A stretch of DNA of 64,000 nucleotides from Trichinella spiralis. Its lineage: Eukaryota > Nematoda > Enoplea > Trichinellida > Trichinellidae. The DNA is taken from NCBI GenBank assembly GCA_000181795.3, contig CM012954.1, forward strand, positions 14,269,348 to 14,333,347. The letters are read 5' to 3'. Positions within the stretch are counted from its first letter, which is position 1. Each line of letters begins with the position of its first letter. The notes beneath the pieces were generated by a model. That model made no database searches. It was given only the letters and a program-made list of their open reading frames with translations, and was not told the origin of the DNA. The position numbers and the translations under genes were made by a program. Shown here piece by piece: positions 1 through 11,728 of this stretch.

Positions 1-330
1 ATGCCTCAGGCATTTTTTCAAAAATTTTCGATTTTTCAGAAATTTAGCCCCAGGCGTTGCCCGGGGCTATGCCTCAGGGCATAAAAAAATTTGCATATTC
101 CCCCAGGCTACGCCTTAGGCATTTTATTGCACAATATTTGCCCTCAGGGAGTATTTATGCAAATTTTTTATCGCCTGGGGGTAATATGCAAATTTTTTAT
201 GCCCTCAGGCTACGCCTAGGGCTATGCCTCAGGCAATTTTTCGAAAATTTTGAAATTTTTAAAATATAGCCCCAGGCTTTGCCCTCAGGCTACGCCCCAG
301 GGCAAATAAAAATTTGCATATTACCCCTAG
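1..330. repeat. GC-punctuated fold-back repeat cluster
   Basis: The block mixes short GC-rich words (variants of GCCCCAGGC, GCCTCAGGC, CTACGCC) with AT-rich spacers. An AT-rich core plus CCCCCAGGC at about 83-108 recurs inverted at about 173-199 and again in direct orientation at about 302-330, so single strands could fold into hairpins. No open frame here looks coding: the short open frames are made of the repeat itself. It may be the edge of a fold-back or MITE-type element running off the left end of the window. The repeat structure is visible directly; the element class is inference. Confidence 0.7.
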
Positions 331-386
331 GTGAAATGCCTTCATGGTACTCCCTCCTTGTACACATTTTTGCCTTTTCTTACTAT

Positions 387-553
387 CTTCTACACTTACC
401 AGTCTTACCTGTACTCCTCCTTGCCCTTTCTTCCCATCTTCTACACTTACCTGTCTTACCTGTACAATCCTATTTACCCTTGTCATTTTCTATACTTACC
501 AAACTTACCTGTTCACTCCTATTCACCCTTTCTTGCCATCTTGTATACTTACC
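387..553. repeat. ~51-bp tandem repeat, about four diverged copies
   Basis: The word CTTCTACACTTACC starts at 387 and 438; diverged forms start near 487 and 540, giving a period of 49-53 bp. Units are pyrimidine-rich (CTTACCTGT, CCTTTCTTGCCATC). Open frames across it exist in more than one frame because the repeat lacks stops, and are not evidence of a gene. It lies next to the fold-back cluster to its left and may belong to the same repetitive island. Confidence 0.75.
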
Positions 554-599
554 TGTATACTCTTATATCCTTCCATCTTCTACTTCACAGACAATGGAG

Positions 600-1200
600 A
601 AAGTGCCTACGTAACTGCTCAATCTTGAAAAAATACAACCAGTGAAATCTCTGCGAGAGAATTTAACCCTTTAATAAATGAAAAGAATAAGCCACACAAT
701 GTGCATTCGTACAGTGCACTGACAAAAAATATACATACGCAAAAGCACGTAAGCCAAACTGTACAGCAACTAGGACTTCCAAACTGCTTACTAATGAGAT
801 AATTTATTGCTATCAACAAAATCTTTCTAAAATAAAAAACAGTAGTGCTCTGAAAGGAAAAACGCATCTTGAAATTGAAACAACCATATGAAAGTAATTG
901 ACCGGTACTATTAAGTATATTAATATGAAGAAAAGAAATTACTTGCAAGTCACATTATTCCATGGCCAGCATTTGAAGTTCTCTTAAAAAAGACATTTTC
1001 AGCATAGTTCAGGAATCTAACAGTTACGCATTACATTCAAATAAACATTCTAAGACATGAATGCCTACATTGCATCTTCAACCAACACGAAACCACTTGC
1101 GAACGTAAAACCGTATTTAGAACGTTAATATACACGTTCATATGCTACACTTAACGAACAGGTATGCATAGCATCATGTAAACGTTAAATCATGTAAAAG
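600..1200. other. Non-coding, nothing recognised
   Basis: AT-rich sequence without a convincing exon on either strand. The open frame at 619-948 on the minus strand has no family resemblance and no splice-site context. Confidence 0.5.
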
Positions 1201-1212
1201 CATTAGTAAACG

Positions 1213-2020
1213 TTGAACATGATGACGACCGTCGGCGGTAACGTATCGAATATCACCGTGCCGATGAATACTACGTATTCGAGATTGTTGCTCGACGAGC
1301 AGCATCTGTTCCAGTTGATGCTGATGAAAGTCGACAGCTTGTTGCGCGTCGAACATATCGGCGTCGAACCGATCGCCGTCGTCTACCCGACCGTAACGAC
1401 CATACGGGATGCGATCGCCGTCGCCGAGGCGAATTCGCACGAATTCGACGCCGCCGCCAATTCTCTGATCAGCAAAGTTGTCCGTATATTTTTCGACAAT
1501 TTCGTCGTCGGTGCTGACCACAACTTCTGCCTCGTCTTGATCGACATGTTCCGTTTTGTCGTGGTCGATTTGATCGTCGTCCGCGAACTGCGCTGGGTTC
1601 AACGGTCGGTACTGAACGCGTTGAACGAATGCCGGATTGAATCCCGTCCGCTTCAATCTCTTTTCCATCGACTTTCTACTTCGCCATCGACTTCTGTGTC
1701 CAGTGGGATACGACGTCCAAATGGCCGCCTGGCTCGACGAACGGGGCCAGGGTCGACCGTTGCCGTTGGTCGTACAATTTGCCCAACAACTGCTGCGCGT
1801 GTTTCTGATCGACAGCGGCGCCGGTACCGGCGAACAATACCAGCAACGTTTGCAAGTTGCCGCAGAAACCGACTTTTCCAACACCATCACTGCTTTGGCT
1901 AAACTGCTCGTACCGGCCGCCGTGGTCGACAAACGGGCCGCTCTGTTCGAACGGTTGCGTAACATGCCGCCGCACAGTCTGACCAACGCCATCGTCTACA
2001 CGCTTCCGATGAATCTAATT
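1213..2020 (+). pseudogene. Isolated GC-rich coding-like block with a frame break
   Basis: This block is sharply GC-richer than its AT-rich surroundings. The plus-strand frame from about 1213 to 1640 shows strong G/C preference at third codon positions. Near 1640-1680 the coding-like frame shifts to the one that runs to about 2015. No GT-AG pair resolves the shift. The block has no intron, unlike every other gene here, so it could be a processed gene copy, a decayed fragment, or foreign or contaminating sequence. I do not recognise the family. A 12-residue stretch in the second frame (LFSIDFLLRHRL) resembles LFDMSFLLLHRL in the MED24 exons at 7.2-7.3 kb, which is too little to name it. The minus-strand open frame 1174-1992 is also long, so strand is not certain. 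Confidence 0.4.
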
Positions 2021-3299
2021 TATTTACATGGTACATAACTTAATAATGAGGTTACTTTACATGTACTTCATTATGAATATGAAAGTTATCCACAAAATCT
2101 CTATAAAACAATTTTCATCATACCTCAATGGGAACCACTAGATGCCAACTCAAACTGCCATGGTGAAGTTGTATACTGATTAGATATCTCTTCTAATGTT
2201 GTAGCATATCCTACTGCAATCACAAACATTATCGACTTATGGCACCTTCACCTAAAACAGAACGTAACACACAACGGTAACGACATCACAACTCTTCATA
2301 GCAATAATGTAATCCACTGTTATGAATTTTGTGATGCCGTTGTAATAACCTGAATATATAGTGTGAATATGTGTACAAAAATGTGAAGATAAATTTGAGA
2401 AATAAAAATTTACATGAAAAAATTGTACGTAACATTAATGCATCACTTACTTGTTACTGACAAACAAAGAAATCAATCATGCAACAAAATATGCCATTTG
2501 TAGTTTTCTAAATGGCATGAAGTTTGAAGAAATTTCAGAAGCTTCTGAAAAATGTACGAAAGTAAAGTCGGCAAAATGGATCCGTAACTTCAGAACAAGG
2601 AATTGGCTCTAAGGGCTGCGTCGATCGAGCTGAGGTTTCAAGCGTATGCTGCAATGTATGCTTGGCAGAGCTGATTTGAGGACTACTTTATCGCTTGTTA
2701 TCGTTTGTTGAATCAATGGATTATATCATGTGATCACGTCTGCCTCAAAATCAACTCAGCAAAATACCCGAATCTAAAAAAACGCATTACAAATAATCAA
2801 AAATACTTTTCAGAATTATTACGATGAGCGACTGAACATTTTCACTTACTTTTTACAATATGGCTGTTAAATAATGCTTGATCTAAACGTGATGTGACGT
2901 GAATTTCTGAAAGTGAATTTTATTAGTGTAGTCATTTCAAAATGAAAAACAGTAATGCGCACTTGTCTGTAATTAGCTTGTGAAGTAGCTGAAATTTAGG
3001 AAAAATAATAGAGTTAGAGACACCCTTCACTTTCCATTCACCATATTAGTAGAGTAATACAAATGACATGCATGACATAACACCATCACAATGCATAATA
3101 TAACTTACCGCTTATTCACAGATAGCACTGAAGAGCGGAATTACAGTTGAGCCCCTGCGTGCTGCAATAACAGTGAACTGAATAACTGAATGTATACAAA
3201 GTACTCTGATTAAACACATAACGCTAAGTAAACTATGCAAATATTAAATCGACTTTGCCTGCGTTGAAAGAACCTAATTTTCATGCAGGAATAGCACAC

Positions 3300-3420
3300 T
3301 AAAATGAATATTGCGAACAATTTTATTTAATAACATGATGAAATTTATTACGGTTTTATTTACACACTGCATATTACTAAGTAAAACGGCATTATCATGC
3401 AAATTTATTTTGCTAAAATT
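3300..3420. repeat. Dispersed repeat, diverged partner near 5615-5725
   Basis: Both copies contain an AT-rich start, TTTTATTTACACACT, a short gap, and then ATGCAAATTTATTT in the same order and spacing. The similarity appears to continue patchily to about 3770 and about 6000. It is probably an old segmental copy or a decayed mobile element; no terminal structure was found. Confidence 0.5.
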
Positions 3421-3638
3421 AGATGAAACGAACACTTATTAACCTGAAGCATTGCAAATTACTAAAAATAACTAGAAATGCTATTATTGCGTTGACTGAA
3501 TTTAGCTGCTTGAACGTAAAAGGACAGGAACAAATAAAATGTATTACTCGAATAATATTTGCCCTATAATCTAACATACAAGGATAATAATTAAATAATT
3601 TTTACTGAAATTAGTATAATGATTAAAATAAATTTTCA

Positions 3639-3897
3639 GATTTACAAAACATTGAAAAACATTAATGAAATTTTATGGTAATCATTGTTTGCAATAGTAC
3701 TGCTTTGTTTAAATTTAGCTGTTTCAAAGTAAGACATGATACAATAAATCACACTGGAGAAATAATGTTTCTTTTATAATAAAAGATATATAAATAATAA
3801 ATAAATGGCTTCTACTGAAAACAGTTTAGAGAATAAAATAAAATTTGAGATTTATAAAACATTAAATAGCATTAATGAAATTTTATGGTAAACATTA
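3639..3897. repeat. Local direct repeat, two ~50-100 bp arms
   Basis: Positions 3639-3688 and 3848-3897 match closely: both read as GATTTA(C/T)AAAACATT followed by ATTAATGAAATTTTATGG. Weaker similarity extends leftwards. This looks like an old duplicated AT-rich segment; no coding content is seen. Confidence 0.65.
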
Positions 3898-6800
3898 CCA
3901 CAGAAATTATTATTAAATGCTAATTCTAAACATAGCAAGCAGATTTAAATGTTCAAAGAAGTATACATTTTTTGGTTCGATGAATTAATAACAGCTGTAA
4001 CAGATGACAATCAAAAATTAGTTACAAGTAGTAATGCATATGTAAAAACTAAAAAAGAATAAATAATACAACCATCTACACAATTATAAAACAAATTTAT
4101 GTTCTATAATCATCTATAGATAACAATGCCCATGAAAAGAAAAAACTATGAAATACTCAGTCATTACACCGCAATCATTTCCTAGAATAACGTATGAGCT
4201 GTATATTTTGGTAAAATAAATTGGCACATACAATTGTTAAATTTACAGATTTTCATATTGTGATTCATATAGTGCAGTTTAACACGTTGGAGCTGGAAAA
4301 TGGACAGAGTCACATATAGAAGGAATGAATTCATTCACAGATAGAAACGGAAATCTTGATTGCAAGTGATATTTCAACGTTTGTAAAGAAATGTTCTCAT
4401 TGCCGGACTGAAAACTGGAAAGGAAGAATTTGAATAGTTGAGAACGCTAAAGGATAGCAGCAGCTGTTTGCGCACATGTAAAAAATAAATGCAGGAGTGT
4501 TTCAGTTACTTCGTCATCTCAGAAAAATGGAGGCAACCTCAAGAGCTGGTGACATTCAACACTTAGTACGATCAGTATGCATTTCCAATAGATGATATTC
4601 AGAGAAAACAACAGTAATATTCATCCCAAGCCCCCATGAGTAAGCGCTCTCTGCTCAACGGAAGAGCATAATTCATATTCTACTTGGTGCCTTCTACAGC
4701 AGAGTAATAAATCGCGTTTATTGGGGGAGAGAGAGACAGACAATAAAGGATGCGGGAAAGGAATAAGGGAGAAGTGGTGCGATGGAGGAAGTGAGGTTGT
4801 TGAAAATAAATGGTTTTCATTCATCCAACCTTCACGTTTTATAATCAAGGGTTGGCTTCAATTTATCAATAAACTCAATAACTGGGGAGCTAAAGTCAGG
4901 TCCTAAATGATAGAAAGCATACAGTTTTATTTGTGCTAGCTTGATTCAATGTTCATTTTCAAGGGTGATGCAAATGATAGTACAGATTATAGTTTGCATA
5001 TTCGAGGGTGGAAATGCCTGCTGAAGCGCACAAAAACAAAAGCTTTGATCAACAATATAGAAACTATTGGGGTATCAGTCAGGTCTGTGACAACAGCAGT
5101 TTGTATAACAGGGAGTATAACAAACAACGTGGTAAAGATCCCATTGTTCCTTCAATACGATGATACACTAGCCCTTGTGAGAACTATGAAGAATAAGCTT
5201 TATATCGTGATTCAGTGACTTCATGAATATTATCTATCATTGATAAGTCTGTCGTTGCAGAGTAATGCAGAATCGCACGAAAATCCTAGAAGCATGAAGA
5301 TAAAAAAGAACTCCCTTTCTACCTATGCATTTCATTTCAAGAAGTCCCTGTAGTGTGAGTTAAACGTAAATTATGCACCATATTATGATATAATACATTT
5401 CATTCAAAAAATAACTTGAAAGATCTCTAAAAATGTAGCTGAACCAGTTATTTCAATTTATGAATGAAAATTTCCGGAAAATACTCTATTCAATTATCAG
5501 TCTCTGAAAAATACATTTGCAAGATAGCTCATTATTTAATAAGTTGCTGCTTTGCCTCTGGAAGCTAACCTAATTTTCCATCAGTAACTAAGCTTATTGA
5601 CATAAACGCAGAGCTGAATTTTATTAAATATTGAACGGTGTTACATTTTTATTTACACACTTCATAATATGACTTACGCTAACATGAAAACGCACTAGTA
5701 TGCAAATTTATTTGTACTAAAATCCCTTGAATACCTGTTAAGCTGAAATCATGAAAACAACAGGAACATCTAACTTTCATTGCACCGTACAATTTCACAT
5801 GGATAATATTAATCTGACCAAAAATAATTAAATGAAAAATACAAAAAACAAGGAAAATTTTCCTCATAAATAAAAAAACCCAATGGGCATTGTTTGCGAA
5901 GAGACTTGGTTAAAATTCACAAAATGCAGAATTTTCAAAAACATCGAGATGATACATTTACAAGAAAACAATGTATTTTTCCAAATTATAAAACTTAATT
6001 AAATTTTGATTTGGATTTGTTGCTAATTCTAACTTCAATAAGTCATATGCTTCAGCACAAACAAAAGCACTTTTGATGTTATTTTTTTGCTTTAAAACGT
6101 ATTATAAACTGAGAATCTTTCCATTATATTTACTTCACCCGGTTTTCTTTAATTTCTCAGTTGTCACTAATGTAAATTCAAAAAATGATCTAATGAAATT
6201 TCGACTGTATCATGAACATCATTACAGATGAGGAAATTGTAGTTTGAAATTGCAAATTTAAAATGTAGCAAGAGTTGGAAATATTTTATATTGTGCGTTT
6301 AAGAGAGAAAGAAAGAAAACTAAACAGTAAATATGTAAAGCGTCTTACCTGATAGCAAACACGTTGGTAGGATGAAGGAGAGGTAGGGCTTTTATAATTT
6401 GAAATTTATGCTAGTATTTGTTGAAGTGATGCACCATGAATGAGGAAATTCCGCACCGCTGTAGAGAGGACGCTCTTCATTAGTGAATGCTCATATAATA
6501 ATCGCCTACAAATAATACACTATACTTTACATATAACGAATCGCTTTAGGATTTGAATGGCGCAAAGTACTTTCACCAAATTGCGGACGGCATAGTTCAG
6601 CATCAAATTATTATAGACTTTGTTTGCAGACCTGTAAATGCATATACATATATTTGCATAGGGTGAATATGAACACTAAGCTGGGACGGCGCTCCAAGAC
6701 TAGGTGTTATTATCCGGTTAGACTCTAGTCTTGATCATCTCACATATGCAATTCATTTATTTCGTTGTGCTTTATATATTTCATTTTACTTTTAATTCTT

Positions 6801-6947
6801 CGATTGAAATCGTGTCGAGTAATACTTCGTTCAATACCACTTGCACAATAGATGGAATCAAATCAATAATACAATACCAAGTTCTGAAGTTATTCAAAAT
6901 AAATAAAACACAATAAATGGAAAGAAAATTGAAAAAAAATAATTTAC

Positions 6948-7741
6948 CTGATGTTCAACCAACCGGGTTGTCCAACCCTCAATCGTGAAAGCACATCACT
7001 GGCTAGTTCCAAATCCAGCGGGACGTTTTTCAGCAGTTGGGGTAGATCTTCTGGATCAAACATGTTGCGAACAAGATCAATTGCACTGGAAAAGTACCAC
7101 GTTTTGAAAAATGGATCCCCAGGTCGAAGGCACGTCTGAAAATCTTCTTGTGTTACAGAAAAGTCTGATTTGGAAAAGGAAAAATCATTACAGTCGTTGA
7201 ATAATACTGGGAAAGTCGGTGAAGCAACAGAAACGACATGTCAAATAAATCGTGACTAGGAGGCACGGATTTCTGTGCATCTTCACCCACTGGTACAACT
7301 TCTTTGTAAGTTTCAGTGATTCTAAACAAATTTTATTTTTTACAAGTGAAAAATGACAATCAAAATAACAAACTTGATCAATCGTTCGGCAAGCAAATTT
7401 AATTGGTCAATTGAAATTGCAGCCGCGCAGATGTAAAGCAACGATTTTCCAGACATCATGGTATTCAACATTTGTGGCCATCGTTCTAGAGCTTGATGAG
7501 CATCAAAAGCCTGTGAATAACCTTTTCTTTAAAATACGTCCCTTATGGACTCTAATTTAAAAGAAAAATTACCTTAACAATTGATTGAAGCGTAAATTCA
7601 GCTCTCAGAACCAAGTTAATAGTTGGTTGACCTTCTTGAATGTAAAGCTCTTTCCGCATCTCATCTCTGAATTTCGTATGTTCAATTGATTGGTGATTTA
7701 ATATTTAAGAAAACAATAAACCTTATTGCCATCAAAGTATC
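6948..7741 (-). CDS. MED24: Mediator subunit 24 (MED24), internal segment
   Basis: Mediator tail subunit linking activators to RNA polymerase II in the nucleus. Five minus-strand exons join in consistent phase: 7741-7722, 7666-7573, 7510-7374, 7321-7192 and 7135-6948, about 189 codons. Recognisable MED24 landmarks occur in order: QPTINLVLRAE (human QPNIQLILRAE), NTMMSGKSL with an alanine-rich helix (human GHMLSGKSL), LFDMSFLLLHRL (human LFDISFLML) and PFFKTW (human PFFETW). The first exon is only 20 nt. Upstream (7.75-9.1 kb) and downstream (below 6.95 kb) I find no MED24-like exons, although human MED24 is close to 990 residues. The gene is therefore partial: either its ends are too diverged to see, or it is a decayed fragment. 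The splice sites and open frame across five exons argue against long neutral decay. Confidence 0.75.
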
Positions 7742-9425
7742 CTGTTTTGTGTTTTAATGAATAATTTGTAATAATTATCGAAAAAAAACGCTTGCAGTAC
7801 ACTGGAACTGAATTATTTCATAACACTATAAAATTACATTTCATACTGAAAATTAATAATTCAAAAAATATTTGTATTTTTCAATTATTATGAATATCTG
7901 ACAATCAACCTAAGGAATAATATGGTGGAACTGTCTCAACAGTATACAATATTAAATAATAGCAATGTTTGAAGTCTTATGATTAATTGAAAGAGGCAAA
8001 CTCACCCTTAAGTACAGATATGAACTGGAAATTGAAAATGGTGAAGTTGTGGAATCATCATGCTACTGAAGTATAATAGTTTCTCTTTCAACCTGTTTTT
8101 CCTAAAAATAAAATATTATAAATGAATAAAACATGTGCATGAAATTTTGTTTGCTCAAGGTAATGTAAATTCGTCATAGCACATGTTTACCAGAAAGCGC
8201 ATGCAAATTTTCATTCGCCTGCCATGCTTTTCGTATAGAAATTTGCATGTAATTTCTCTCTTCAACAAGTATGATGCTTAGTTTTCATTCCAAACATAAT
8301 TTTATCGACCGTTAACCTGAAATCATTCTGAACGACATTTTTTCAGATACAACATTGAAATATTAATCATTTTAATAAATATTTCCCACTATTATTTGTA
8401 ATTTGTTTGCTTAAATAAATTTGCCAGTTATTTCAAACGATTCCTTCTTCTGTAACATACAAAGCAATTTCATGTTTCTGAAAAGCTATCCACATATGTA
8501 CATATCTAGTTAACTAACAGAACATTGTCAATAGGAATGTCAACCTGAGTCTAATGTGACAATTTAAATAATCTGTTAAGAATTATTTATTCATTTATAG
8601 TACTGGGGTTGATTTTGTTGGATCATGTAATCCATGTAACTGTCATGGATCATTTTTCTCACATTCCTCTCACTGGCTAGACCCAGCTATTTTATCATTT
8701 GATTATTGCAAAAATCACATTTTAGCTGTGCAAATCATCTGCTGAAAATTAAGAAAATGTTTTTCTAACTGCAATTACAATAATTGAAATTCAATCAGTA
8801 CTCTGTTCACAAAAGAATACTACAATCATCTACTCTACTAGAATTCAATACTGGAATTAATAAGGGAAAGAATTTCAATTAAATATAATTAATTGATTTA
8901 TTTTTGTGAAGAGTTTTCAGTTGTAAACTCCATTTTCATCAGTTTCCAAATCGACCTGTTCAAAATTGTTGCACAGTTCAAACAAATTCCATACGCATAT
9001 GCATATAATTGGAACAATTTATAATTTATATGACCTGTGGTCGCGGTCAACCTTCAGCTAATTTTAAATGCACAAAACTGCCTGCCCGTCTGTCATTCTA
9101 TTCTTCTATTCTTGAGAAAGAAGCAAACTTCGCTTCTCATTCACAGATAAAATCCAACTAGTACAGATTTAATGAAAAGTTGAAAATTAAGTACACATCT
9201 AGTTGAAATTGTACAGACACCCAGATGCGAATAAAGTGAATGGTTTAATTTTGTTTTTGGAAAATGAACTACAGTTATTCTTGTTGTTGTTGTTGACCTT
9301 GCCCAATGTCCGAAATACAGTTGTTGGCCAGTGACCTCATGTTGTTGACTATAATTGGAAAAGAGCATTCAGTTTTGCACTTTGTGTATTTCTCCGTATT
9401 TCATTCTGAATTGATAATCTTGAAG
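7742..9425. other. AT-rich intergenic, no supported exon
   Basis: Candidate minus-strand donors (for example near 7988) have no MED24-like peptide behind them. The 3' part would hold the promoter and 5' UTR of the PLEKHD1-like gene. The open frame continuing upstream of 9426 to 9306 has no conserved content and is treated as UTR. Confidence 0.5.
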
Positions 9426-11728
9426 ATGCGATCCAAAGGTGGACAGTCGGTAAAAAGAAGCTTAACCATACCCAGAATAACAACACTGACCAGAGGCTCT
9501 TGGTCGAAACTGTATGCGTTGAGTATAAGAAAAGCGGCCACTTCAGACGAAAGTGTCACGTCAAAATGTGCAGTGTCAGAAAAAAAGCAAGAAAAAGATG
9601 AAAGTGCAACAAGTTCGAACATCTCGGATCAACTGAATGCGATGGTGAAAGAGGACAACACTGCTGCACCGGATGTTGATGTTGATGTTGAAATAGCTCA
9701 AATGGTGGGAATACTGAAAAAAAAATCTCACCTCATAGGTCCACAGCTTTGGAACAAACGGTTAGCACAAAAAAGTGCTTTTTATTTTCGATAAAAAAAA
9801 ATTTTCTTGAATTTCAATTTCCAACTTGAATCAACCAACTAACTAACTGAATATAATTGCAGCTTTTTTCTACTCAAAGATGGCTATTTGTTCTACTATC
9901 CAGTTGTGGAAAAGCACAAGTTCAAGCGCAACAAACGACTCAATCTTCATCCAAAAGTAATTTCTTTAAAATTCTTGATTTTTGCCAAATTATACGTATA
10001 AAACATCGGATTTCAAAATGTAGGGAATTTTATCCTTAGAAAGATGTCAAGTCGATCTGTGCGGAGACGATGGCGAAGTTCACTGCATTTCAATAAACAG
10101 AGATGATTTTCTTGTATGTTGGATTGTTTTTTGTAATTCATACAGAACATACAACATTGGTTTTGTTTTTTCCATCACAGCAACCAGTTCTGTTAGCTTG
10201 CAACGGTGAGTCGAATCAACAGCGGTGGCTTGCAGCGTTGCGTGAAGCATGCTTCGTGTAAATTCGTGAGACTGCGTTGTGCTGGTGTAATGGTTATTCA
10301 GAAAACCGCTAATTAACCGATTGTCGATTTTCAGTTCAACGTCGAATTACAGAAAACAGTCGGAAAAGTTGAAAATGTTGGAAGAAAATTTGGTAAAAGT
10401 AAAGAAAGAAAAGCAACATTTCATGGGTAATAAAAGTGAAATGCATATGAATATATGCAAATGTAGCAACAAAGAGCAACAAAGCAATATTTATACCCCT
10501 TTTGATAAAATGAAATAATTACCAAAATCTGCATTTCACAGATCTGTTAAACGTAGAAGTGATGGCTGTACGAGCGGAATCGGAAAAAAGCAAAGCTCTG
10601 CTAAGCCAAAGTGACAGCTTGGAGCAAGAGAAATGCAAGCTGGAAAAAATTATCGCCCAACTACGAGATGAACTCATACAAGTTCGAGAGTAAGCAGTGA
10701 ATGAAATGCAGTTCGCGAAACAAAATAAATAATTATTCAAATTGCAGAGAACTCAGCAAAAATTACGAAGAAACTCATCAACTACTGGAAGAGAAATTTC
10801 ACATCTCCATAAAAAGCCAAAAAGTAGAAGCGCAGAACAAAGTAAAATGCAAATTCTCCAATGTACTTATTATTATAATTATTTTTTTTTTCTTTTTTTT
10901 TCTTGAATAAAATAGGAAATGCGAAATCAGAAACAACTGCTCGAAGAAAGCATCCGTATTAAAGTATCTGAAAATGATGCGCTTGTCGAAGAAATCAGCC
11001 GACTGACCATTCGCAAAGGGGAATTGGAAAATGATCTGAAAAGAGCCAACTGGACAATCAATCAGCTTCAGAATGCGAAAATCGACCTTGAAACAAAGTA
11101 GAAAATGCACAATGGACACAAAAAACAATATCTAACATTTGAAAATTTTTTCAGGTTGAAGAAGCTTTCAGAAAGCAAAGATCGACTGGAAAATGAACGA
11201 CGCTATTTCGTCGGTCAAACAAGGAAAATGGTAGTCGGCGTCGACACGTTGACCAGAGAAAATTCATTCCTCAGTCAAGAATTGCAGGTTGAAAAAATTT
11301 GTTTAAATTCTACTCTGTAAAAAAAAGTGAAAAATTTGAATAATCTCAAGGAACGCCATGGTCAGTGGCTACGCGCTGAGAAGCATCTGCGAGAGGCGCA
11401 AAATGCGTGGTGTCGCATTGAACGCAAACTGACTTGGGATCGAAGCCAACTGACGGCTAAACTTGTCCAAGAAACACTCAGAGATGCTCAAATTATTAGC
11501 AGTTAAGAGAATTGTTTTTTTGCTTTTTTAAAAATCAAAGAAAAGAATATTTTTCTAAACTATGCTTACTTTGATGCAGATTACTTCAGTGAACAAATGG
11601 AAACTGCCCAGAGCAGCAGGCTGGACGAGAACTGCAACAGAGTGTCGTCCAGTGATCATCACAAGCAGAACATAATAATACACGGTCGACCGAGGGAAAA
11701 GGCGAAAAGTTTCATCTGCAATGATTAA
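9426..11728 (+). CDS. PLEKHD1: PH-domain plus coiled-coil protein, PLEKHD1 family
   Basis: Eleven exons (9426-9760, 9863-9956, 10024-10113, 10181-10257, 10335-10426, 10542-10689, 10748-10841, 10916-11097, 11155-11287, 11351-11501, 11580-11728) give 514 codons; human PLEKHD1 is close to 506. Residues ~95-195 form a pleckstrin-homology domain: WNKRFFLLKDGYLFYY, then NLHPKGILSL (human FNIHPKGVIPL), ending with the C-terminal helix QRWLAALREA. The remainder is a long charged coiled coil. The family's cellular role is poorly defined; PH domains usually bind phosphoinositides or protein partners. ATG 9426 was chosen because upstream in-frame sequence looks non-conserved. The last intron donor is GTTAAG. 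The basic C-terminal segment I associate with human PLEKHD1 is not visible here. Confidence 0.8.

Larger units (their letters stand above)
2040..6947. other. AT-rich region with diverged repeats, no supported gene
   Basis: About 4.9 kb of AT-rich DNA. Short open frames at 4621-4906 and 4949-5218 show no family resemblance. Minus-strand splice-donor-like sites (for example the complement of 6344-6350) could belong to distal MED24 exons, but no conserved peptide confirms them. Diverged repeat pairs are listed separately. Confidence 0.5.

Noticed and set aside
57-269. 70-codon open frame in the left repeat
   Set aside because: Composed of the repeat words themselves, with no independent coding signal.
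279-645. Three overlapping plus-strand open frames of 94-111 codons
   Set aside because: They read through the ~51-bp tandem repeat in three frames; the repeat simply lacks stops.
1174-1992. 272-codon minus-strand open frame in the GC-rich block
   Set aside because: Its codons are less biased than the plus-strand frames and it shows no family resemblance. It may be the complement of the plus-strand coding-like frames, but strand remains uncertain, so it was not called as a gene.
4949-5218. 89-codon plus-strand open frame
   Set aside because: No family resemblance, no splice context and AT-rich surroundings; length is compatible with chance.
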